Below, one piece after another: positions 51,343-61,800 of a stretch of DNA of 64,000 nucleotides; the stretch's first letter is position 1, and each line of letters begins with the position of its first letter. This stretch comes from Tribonema minus. Its lineage: Eukaryota; Sar; Xanthophyceae; Tribonematales; Tribonemataceae. Under the pieces are notes generated by a model. That model worked only from the letters and a program-made list of their open reading frames with translations, was not told the origin of the DNA and did not search any database. The translations under genes and the position numbers were made by a program. The DNA lies in the NCBI GenBank assembly GCA_017506865.1, contig JAFCMP010000068.1, positions 186,001 through 250,000 of the forward strand. The letters are read 5' to 3'.

Positions 51343-52842
51343 TTCAATTTGGAGGGGAAAGACGTGGAGGCGATGGGGGGGGGAGGGGGAGGACAGCGGG
51401 GCTGTTCATCTCATATGCGTACGTGCATTTGCATGCTTGCTTGTGCTGCTGTGGATGGTCTGCTTGCTGATTGACATGTTGCACTTCAGGTCATGGGCAC
51501 ATGCGCCGCGCATTTTCACGCTAGCAGCCTCGCCTACGCTCTAGCGCTGCCGCTGCCGCCGCCGCCGCCGCGGCACCGCAAGTACGCCGCCGCCGCGCAG
51601 GCGCAACAGCGATCCGCCCCATGCAGATACCAGCTGCCATGCTGCTAACATGCGCGCCGTGCCGCCGCCGCTGTTGATCGCTGTCTTATCAGACGGACGA
51701 GACGCGGCTGCAGGTGCTGCAGCTGGTGCGGCACGTCAGGGCCCCTGCGGGAGTCGCCGTCGGCGGAAGCGGCGGCGCGCCGTTCAACGACAAGAAGCGC
51801 TTCGCTCCGCTCTCACGCGCGTGAGATGGGAGGCGGTGATCGCTCAGCAGCGCCATCAACTTCAACAACAAATTCAGCCCTCCCACGGAGAACAGTCGAG
51901 TTGACCTTGAGCTCTAGGCCATCAGGCGAGCTGCTGTATGAGGGGCAATGTAACCATTTGTTCAATTTCGTCATTTCTGTTGAAGAAACACAAATGTTGC
52001 AAAATGATGATGGTGGTAAGGTCGGGTCCATCTGCTCTTGTTTGCTGAGCGTTGATGCAGCTGCGCCCGAAGTGCGGTGACTGTCACTGACCTGAGCCTG
52101 CAGCGTTTTCTGATCAGCTCCCTGGCTTCATGCAAGTGTGAAGCAACGTGCTACAACTCTGCAACATATCTGTTTGAATGTGTTGCTGCATGCTGCGCAC
52201 CCCATGCTTATCACTGAATCAAGTGTCAGTACGCCACGCACGCACCACACAAATGCCAGAGCACATGCATGAACGCAACAAGGCAGCAAGGCTTGGAGAC
52301 AGAAGCGAGGGCACACCAGCCCTGCCGCCCGAGTGCCACACTTCACGTTGAAGAATGTCCATTGACACTGTTGCACAGCGGCAAAGGCGCTGCCGCTGCC
52401 CGATACCGCCGCCACGCTACACTGTGACGCAGCCCGGTGCCGCGTGCCGGCAAAACCTGTGAGTCGCACGCACATGCGCTGAGGCATCCACGCACGCCGA
52501 CTACTACTACACACCGGGGAACTGGTAGATGCACCCACCACCAACAGGGGGGCGCCAAATACAAGGGGCGTGCGACGCACGGAATGTGGGAGGGGGGGGG
52601 AGGGGGGGGGCGCCTGCAACCGCCAACAAGGCCCGGTTGCGCGCGCGCCGCCCGCTCTACTGACAGTGCGCAACAATCAGACGCGCCGTGCGCTGCGCGG
52701 TAACACTTGCTCCATATCTGCTGTCGCCGCGCCGCACGGTGCTCGGTGACCACGAGCGCGCCATAAAGTACGTGTGCGTGACAAGGGCACTACAACGGTG
52801 CGGAGGCAGGTGAGGGGGTGGGAGGGGGGTCAAGGTGCCCCG
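51343..52842. other. Convergent intergenic region
   Basis: This lies between the stops of the MYND gene (plus) and the coiled-coil gene (minus). There are G-runs at 51376 and 52588-52610 and a (GCC)n tract near 51547-51573. No frame shows protein character. Confidence 0.45.
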
Positions 52843-55800
52843 TCATCCCGAGCCGGAGGTGCGCCGCCCCCACGCAAAGAGGCTCGCACGCACGCCGTCG
52901 GCGGCGGTGACCATGATGCCGTTGTCGCGCTCGGGCGTCACGGGCAGCGACGACGCGTTGGCGCGGTTCGCGTTGCGCAGCTGCAGGCGCGCGAGGTCCA
53001 CGGCCGCGCTCGCCTCCGCGAGCTGCAGTGCGCGAGCATGAGGTGTAGCGCACGCGTGAGTGCAAGATGCGGTGCACGTGCGGCACGCAGTACGGTTGTT
53101 ACCATCAGCGTGTATTTGAATGTAGTCGTGAGAGGCAGTGCACAGAAGACGGTGTGCGCCAGCATGTTATGAAGGGTGGGTGGGGGCTGGCGAAACATGA
53201 TCTAGACTATACAGACCTTGCGGAAATGGACGTTTCCTCGACGCTCCTGGCAAACATCCTGATGAGCGAACCTGGTGACACTCAGCGCTGACATTAATAG
53301 GATTCGTACATCGTATTTATAGGTATCGTACCAAGCGCTGTTGTGCAGTACGCGCACTCTCAACACGGATCTTTATCACAAAGAGCGGTCAAAGACTGAA
53401 ATTGGCGCAGGTATTGCGCCACTGCCGCGCCCGCGGGTTGCGCGCAACGGCATCACCGCCGTCAATGCCATGCGGCTCGAACAGAGCACGGCGCGCATTC
53501 ACAAGCTACCACCGACGCCGCTGACGCCGCTCTCTGTCGCAAGATGCACGCGCAAATGCCCTGAGTGAGATGTGTGCGACAAGCGCATGGATGAGAACAG
53601 CGCGCAGCACGCACTCAAGCCTAACCCCTAACCCTAACCCTAACAACAAGGCCAGCAGCACTTTTTCATGTCGCAGCACACGTGCATGCGAGCGCACGCG
53701 CACGCGCGTCAACTCGTGACGCAGCTCCGTGTTGCACGCGATGAGCTGCATGGCCTGGTTGTGGACCTCGCGCTCCTCACCCTAACCCTAACGCCTAACC
53801 TTGATTCTAAACCTACCCTTGACCCCGACCCTAAACGCACCTCCATCTTGCACGCGATGAGCTGCATGGCCTGGTCGTGGACCTCGCGCTCTAGCGAGTC
53901 GCACATGCTCTGAAAGCCGCGCCGTTGCCCCTGCACGGAGCCGAGTGTGCAGACAGATCGACAAAGAAGAATGGTGTACAACGCTGGCTGCACACTAAAG
54001 AGAGAGTGGTTTCAATGCTGCTCGCTCGAGCGAGCCACACATGCTCTGGAAGCCGTGCCGTTGCCCCTGCACACGGAGCCGAGCGCGCATGCAGATCGAC
54101 CAATCAAATACGTGGCTGCATATTGAAGAGAGAGCGGCATCGATGCTGCTGGCTCAGCGCGTTGCGCACGCGCTGAAACACCAGAAACCGGTGCGGGCAG
54201 TGGTTGCATGGTCAAGCGAGGCTCGGTGTACTGCAGCACGTGGCTGGGGATGCTTCACAGCCCTCAGACGCTGCCGACCACGCACAGCAGTGTGCAAGCG
54301 AGGAGCGCTAGGATGTCAAGTGGGACGGAGGCTTCAAGTGGCCGCTCTGTGGCGTGCGGTGGTGATGCAAAATGGTGAGCACATGTACCCCAGGGCGAGT
54401 CGCTATCGGATCATCATTCTTTCCGGCCCACGAACGCAAACATGTCATGTGCAGATTACTGCTTGCACCGGTTTCATGACGAGTCGCTGCCCTAGGGTTT
54501 ACCCTAACCCTAACCCTAGCCCTCAAGCCGACCCTAACCCCCCCTGACGCTGAAATGAGTACCCGATTGGTGTAATTACGGAGCAGCTACTTACACGTCA
54601 TCTGCATCGCAGCAGCAACCATCCAAGAAGCACGACACAGGCATGGCTCACTGCAAAAGCACACGCGACGCCGCTCTCGTCCCTGAAGGCAGTGCCCCCC
54701 GCACTGCGAGTTGAGCACTGTCATGGTCAGCAAAAGCTCACCTCGTTGTCCTCCTTGAGCTTCTTGATCTCCGCCATGTACGCAGAGTGTGCGCCTGCGC
54801 GCAGAAATGACGGCGGTTGCGGAGGAGGCCACGCATCACTGTTTGAGCGCTGCTGCCTTCACGCCGTGGCTTCTCAGCGCGCCGCATGCAACACGCACAA
54901 ATGTGATGCACATGCCAATGGCTCATGGTCGGCATCGTCTGCGGCATCGTGGCGCTGCCACAGCCTCAAACGACGCACGGCACTCCAGCATCTTGACGAC
55001 AATGCAAGGATTCATCATTAGACGTTGCTGGTTGTGGTTGCGGGGGTGTAATCGCTCCCGCAGAGACGCTGGCGACGTCAGCAGTGCCAGAGGCATGACA
55101 ACCAGTAGTGCCATAGGGCACTGGTTGAGTCGCAGATGCAGTCACGTTGTGCTTCAGACACCGACAAACCGCACTACGGGTCCTGCGCGCCTGTCAACGA
55201 AGCGATTTACATGCAAACGCCGCCGACGCCAGTTGCCGCAGCGAGTGCGGCACGGCGACAGGCGTCAGTCAGCCCACGGCACGCAAGACCAAGGTCTGCA
55301 GCACTTACTGTCGGCTTCGTTGCTCCGCGCGCCGGCGCCGTGTTGAAGCTCCACCACCTGCGCGCGGAGACCAGCATTGTTGAAGAACGATCAGGACGAG
55401 ACAGCATACTTCAGGAGGCCCATGTGCGTGGCAGGCAGCACACGAAAACAGAAGTAAGTGAACTCGCAGTGAACTCACTGTGGCCTCCACGCACGCGCTG
55501 TCCGCACTGAGCTGCTGCAGTTCGCTTCACACGTTACACTCCCCAGCGAACTCGTGGCGACCTAACTCACTGCGGCCTCCAACCGCCCTATCCGGCCTGA
55601 GCTGCAATTCTCTTCAGCACACGACAAAACCATGACCTCCTAGTGAACTTTAGTGTGGCCTCCAGGCATACCTTATCCACCCTGAGAGCTGCAGTGCTCT
55701 TCAGTATGTACACACCAAAGTCCATTATGTACGCAACAGAATCTGGTGAACTGACAGTGAACTAGCGGTGAATCACTCACCGTGGCCTCCAAGCGCGCCT

Positions 55801-58800
55801 TGTCTGCCCTGAGCTGCCATAGGCAGTTCTCTTTCAGTACAAGCCAACATCCTGTGAACTAGCAGTGAACTAGCGGTGAACTACTATAGCAGTAGCGATG
55901 AACTCACCGTGGCCTCCAAGCGCACCTTGTCCGCCCTGAGTTGCTGCAAATCTGGCCAGTACACAACAAAATCTGTTGAGTTTGCACCTCACAGTGGCCT
56001 CCAAGCCGCCTGTCTGCCTTAATTCTCTTCAGTACACAACATGATCCGGTGAACTAGCGGTGAACTCACTGTGGCCTCCAAGCGCGCCTTGTCCGCCCTG
56101 AGCTGCTGCAGCTCCTTCTCCTTCTCCTTGTCGCCGCCCATGAGGCTCCAGCGCCGCTTGCCGCCACCTGTGGCAGCCTTGTGCTCCTCCTCCATCTTGT
56201 GCACCTGGCAGCACGCGACAATTGTGCGTAGGATGTGGACATCAGCGGGCTTGCGTACTCTCTTGAACAAGAAAAACGCGTCAGGGAGTCAACACTTCAA
56301 CTGCCGAGCATTTCAGATGAATGATGTAATTTGCCGCCGCCGGTAGCGGCCTTGTGCTCTTCCTCCATCTTGTGCACCTGGCGCAGCACGCGAGAACAGC
56401 GCACGGTGAACAGCGCACGGTGTGTGCTTTGGATGGTATAAATGTGTACTAGAAGTACCTGACTTTGTGCCGCTGTTCGTGGCGGCCTTGTGCTCCTCCT
56501 CCATCTTGTGCACCTGGCGGCACATGAGAACAGCGCACGATTGCGCACTATGCTTGACTGTGAGCCGCCGCCCCTAGCGGCATTGTGCTTCTACTTCATC
56601 GTGTGCATCTGGCGCGCGCACGAACGACCACTTCAAGTGCGAAATTCATCCTTTCAGGCGTTGCAAAATGGGAAGGCACTAGCTCAGACCAGTTGCCCCC
56701 TGCACCAGCCACGGCTGCGCCATCACTTCACGGGCTACATACGTGCTTGCAACTTGAAGTACACTGCGGCGGAGAGGGCCTGTCGCAGCTCGCATGCCAT
56801 GGCGGAAGTGAAGTTTGCGCCCTGTGGAAGTGAAGTTCAGCGCCCGCCCGCCGCCCGCCCGCTGCTCCCCCTGTTTGTGCGGGACCGCCTTGTGGCGCAC
56901 CAAATGCGTATTTGGCACGCACGCACGCACGCTTGCCTATCTGAGGCAACTTCATCAACAGAGTATATAAGGTAGGGGCGCATGCGACCTTTGCACATGC
57001 ATTCAAGCGGTGCTGTGCGACACCGCGCACGAGTGCAAGTGTGCAAGTGCAAGTGTGACGCACCTCTGTCAGCGCCGCGTCGCGTTCTTGGATGACGTTC
57101 TCCAACAGGGCTTGCAGATCCGCGAGGTCCGTCTGCAGGCAGGCGAGAACCGCGCCCGCGCAGCACCGAGAGCGTTCAGAAGTGAGTCGACGCGTGTGCA
57201 CATGGGAGTGAGACAAAGGGGGGTGCACTGCGCACAGTAGACGGCGGCATGCGGCACGCAAGCGCTCACACATGCTGAGTGCTGATGCTGAGCCTGCCGA
57301 GGGTGCGCCTGCGGCGAGACCGTGCGCAAACGCCAGGCGCCTGCGGACCATCGAGAGAGCGTTCAGGCGTGAGGCGACGCGCGCGCGCGCAGAGGACGAG
57401 GGGACCTGAGGGGGCGCGATGCGCTCTGGGGACAAGCATTAGGCTAGGGCTAAGCCCCGCTTGCCTTGGCAGTGTGCTTCTCGTGCGCGGCGAGCGTCTC
57501 CTGACTAGAATTAGCCCCTGCTTGCCTGCGCCGCACTTCTAAGATTGGCATTAGGGTCAGGGTTGAGCCCCGCGCGCACGCGCCGCCGTGCTGCTAGGGT
57601 GGAGGTTAAAATTGAGGGTTCAAATGAAGCTCAGCGTTCAAATGATGTTCAGGGTTCAAATTTCGCTCATTATTATCAGGGCTGCAGTTAAGCCCCGCTT
57701 ACCTTGGCGGCGTGCTTCTCCTCGTGCGCGGCGAGGGTCTCCTGCTTGGCGGCGAGCGCCTCCGCGCGCGCCGCGTGCGTCTCCTCTGCGGCCCTGCGCT
57801 GCGCCGCGAGCTCCTCCGCCTGCCGCGCGCCCGCCGCCTCAAGCTCCTCCACCCTCTCCGCCATGCTGCGCGCACATGATCAAACACAGAATTTCCGCCT
57901 CCGCATGTGAGAAGCGTTGGTGAATTTGGTTGGTCGTACACCGCGCAGACGGAGCGTCGAGCGCTGCGCCGTACAGCGCATTACAGCATACGTTCGACAG
58001 CATCGCGCAGCGAGCGCGTGCACGAAAGCACGCACCGCTGCAGCAGGCTCGTGGTGGCCTCCAGCTCCTTGTGCAGTTCGTCCACCTCGGCGGCGCGCTC
58101 CTCGAGCTCCGCGCGCGCCGCCTCCATCGCGGCGAGCTGGGCCATGGCGTTGCGCGCCTGCGCCGTCTGCGCCACCACCTGCGTCGGCGGCGGCGGCGCG
58201 GAGGCATGGCGACCAATGGCGGCAGAAATGAGGGATATCATGCCAGCACCGTGCCTTTGATGTCAGAGCGGTGGCGGCGGAGCGAAAGCGTGGCAACGCA
58301 CAACGGCAGAAATGAGTAATTTTTGTTGTGGATAAAATGCCGTTGCAGTGCTTTTGACGCCAGAGCGAAAGCTCTGCAGTCTTTGACGCGGGGCCGCTGC
58401 CGTCAAAGTTAGGGTTGCGGTCAATGTTCATGTATACCAACGCCCCTGGCAACCCGAGGCTGCCCCTTCCAGTGGCGCTGGCAATGGAGAAACGCCTCAA
58501 GAACGGGTCCGCGGTGACGTGAATCATGGTTCTCCGTGGCCTTGCGGTACTCTGCGCCCTTCTATCCTGGATGACCTGTGCACGCACGCAGAGGACAGTC
58601 ACCAGGGCGTGCACGCGTGGCGCCATGCTTACCTCGTTTTGCGCCTTCTCCAGGCTCGCCTCCGCCGCCGCCAGCGCCAGCGACAGCGACGCCGCGTCCT
58701 CGCCGGCCCTGGGCGACGGCGCCTGGGCGGCATCTGCTTGCGCACGTGCCACCGCGAGTTCAGCCTGCGGCACACACATGGATAAGGAACTTCAAGAGGT

Positions 58801-61800
58801 GACAATCAAGTGACAAGGGAACTTCAAGAGGCGTCCTGGGCGGCGTCCGCCGGGGCGCGCGCCACCGCGAGCTCGGCCTGCGGCACACACATGGACAAAG
58901 AAGGAACTTCAAGACGTGACGCAGAAAATTCAACAGGTGTACCGGAGGATGACGCGTCAATAAGGGGGTCGTACGAGGTCCCCTGTCCAGAGCTCGGAGT
59001 GGAGGCATTGGATGCTGGTGCATGAGGGAAGGACATGGGGGCCCTCTCACACAGGGGAGGGGGGAGAGATCGTGAGCTCCGCCCGCGGCGCGCGCATGGA
59101 TAAACCCATACGCCAGATGGTGGTGATGCCATGTGACCTTGACCCCGACCTACACGCTTGCGCCAGCCCTCATCTTACATACACACCCTCTTGTAATGCC
59201 GACGAAAACGCTGACCCTTGCCCTACTCGCCATCCCCCTGAGATCGTAGTAACGCTGAGCATTGACCTGCATGACTCCTGATCGTGATGCTGAACACTGA
59301 CCTGCACGACCTTGCGTACATACCCTGATCGGAAATGCTGAGCACTGACCTGCATGACCTTACATACCCCTCATCGTAATGCTGAGCACTGACCTGCATG
59401 ACCTTACATATATACCCCTGATCGGAAATGCTGAGCACTGACCTGCATAACCTTGAGCGCGCCCTCCAGTTGCGTGACGCTCGTCTCCTTGTCCTGCAGC
59501 TCCGCCTGCACGGGGCGGCGACGGCGGCGCGAGCGAGCGAGCGTGGCGGCGCACACGGACGGTCGGCGAATATTCCTGAGCATCGACGGCGAGAGCGTCG
59601 CAAGCGAACGCCCCCGGACGGCGCGCAGCGCAGCACGGCGAGCACTGCGGCGCTGCTGCCAGCGCGTGCAGGCCGCCGATGCGACGTAAGGATGTACAGC
59701 AAACGCAACGCCGCGACGGGACGCCTGCCTGTGAAGAAGACCCGTGCGCTGGTGCCTGATGTGGCAGCACTCGCGGGAGCATCGTCATCTGTGACCTCAC
59801 TGGGCGTGCACCTGCAGCTCTACCATCGCTCGCCGGCCATCTTTGCGACGATACGACAGAGACAGGCGGCGGGCACGCTGCGACAGAGAGCGGGATCTCA
59901 GCCGGCAAGCGTACGACGCGCTCTGCCACATTTGATTTCATGCGGGCCGCGAGCTGTGCCAAAGCTCAACCGCCGGCGCAGGGCCTGCAGTCTACCATCG
60001 CGAGCAAGCGGCGGCGGCGTGCAGTAGCGCGTCTGCGATTCATGGCGAGTTTTATCAGCATCGGATGAGCACAACTTTTCCCCGGTGCTTATAACGACTT
60101 TGTCTGTATTCTACCGCGTTTGTTTGAATTATGAATCTCCAGTAGTAGTAGTTGCAACTAGCTCCTGTTTGATTTCTGCTTGCGGAGGACAGGCGCAGCG
60201 CAGCGAAGCTTGGGTGGCGGCGCTGAGCACTCGGGAACACGCACCTGGAGCACGACGATAGCTTGCTCCGATGGGTGCGGCGCGGACGCGGCCTTGCTCG
60301 CTGCCTCCTGCATAGACGCAAATCATCAACGTTGAAGTTCAGCAACACAACACGAGCGCGCACATGGTTCAGCCTTTGGTGAGTGTATCCACCAGGTGGA
60401 GGCAGAGACGGTCGTGCGAGACACTGGCAGGCTGAGTCTGTGTGCGGCAGAGAGGCGATGCGCTGCGCGCCGTGACAACTGGCCGCAATGGCGGCAGTGA
60501 CGCAGTCGATGCGCAGGCGACTAGGACGCACAGAAAAAATCTGTCGCTGGCTGCCGCACAGGGCGACGATGCACACAGTCACACGTGCACGCGCTCTTTC
60601 TAATGCACGCCGCGGCGCACTGCGGCCGACTCTGTTGCATGGCGGTCGCGTTCGTGGCCGCGCTCTGACGGTTCAACGTCACGTCAACGCCAGGACGCCG
60701 GGCGACCTGTACACTGCTACTCGCCCCGCTGTCGTCTGAACAGCGCGCGCAGACAGATTGGGTAGATGAAGTGCACGCAGCCACGGTCCGCGCCAGCGCG
60801 GTCACACAGACGGGCACACATGCGTGCGCGCGCTCTGTCTCACGCACGACGCAGCGGACTGCGGCCGATATTATCGCACGGCGGCCGCGTTCGTGGCAGC
60901 AGCGCTCCAACGGCTCAACGCCACATCGGCGCTAGAAGGCACAGATGGGCAAGGCTGCGACACAGCCCACTGCCTTCCAACACAGTGCGCGGACAAATGG
61001 GTAGGTACCTGCAGCGCCGCGGCCTGCGCCAGCGCGGCGTCGCGCGCGGCGAGCGCGCGCGCGTGCTCGTCGGCGGCGACGGCGCCGTCGCTCTCCGCCT
61101 GCGCGCGCGACAGCTCCTGCGTCAGCGACAGGACCTGCGGCGCGACGCGTACAGAGCTTGATGTATGCGTTACTGCCTGACACGGGCGCGCCGCTGCCAG
61201 TCAACCACTGGTCGGACAGGTGCGCAGATTCTGCATGGCGGTTGCATGGCGATGCTCAGCGCAACGCGTGCGCGCGCGACAGCTCCTGCGTTGGCGACAG
61301 GGCCTGCGCAGAGCGGGGCCGCTTTGCGCCCCCCTCTGGAATGGGTGCAATCGCCAGTCGCAGCGCCGCACCGCATGTGTGGAAAGTTCGTGTAGTGCGG
61401 GCCAGAGTCAAAATCGGAGTCACTTGCGCAGAGGCTCAGCCCCTGCGGCGCATTGCGCGCAGCTGACGACAGCAGGAGCTGACAATCGCAAGGACCGGTG
61501 CACGGCCTGCAGCAGACAGGTCCTTTACAGGCAGAGAGAAGCCGCAATGCTGTTGTGGCGCTGAAAGGATGGTCAGACTGAGTCTTTGCCGCCCGGGACA
61601 GTGGCGCCCGCTGCCGCACCGCCGCGCTGCACATGCTCGCAGCGCACGCATGGTGGGGTGTCTTTTCGCGGCACAGCGAGGTCGCGAGGCACACGCGAGG
61701 TGGCGCTGTCTGCAGTGGTCGCAGGCGCCGCTGCTCTGCTTGCCAACGCAGTGGCGGCGGCGGCGGCGGCAACAAGATTCCTGCTTTCAGTGCACACCTC

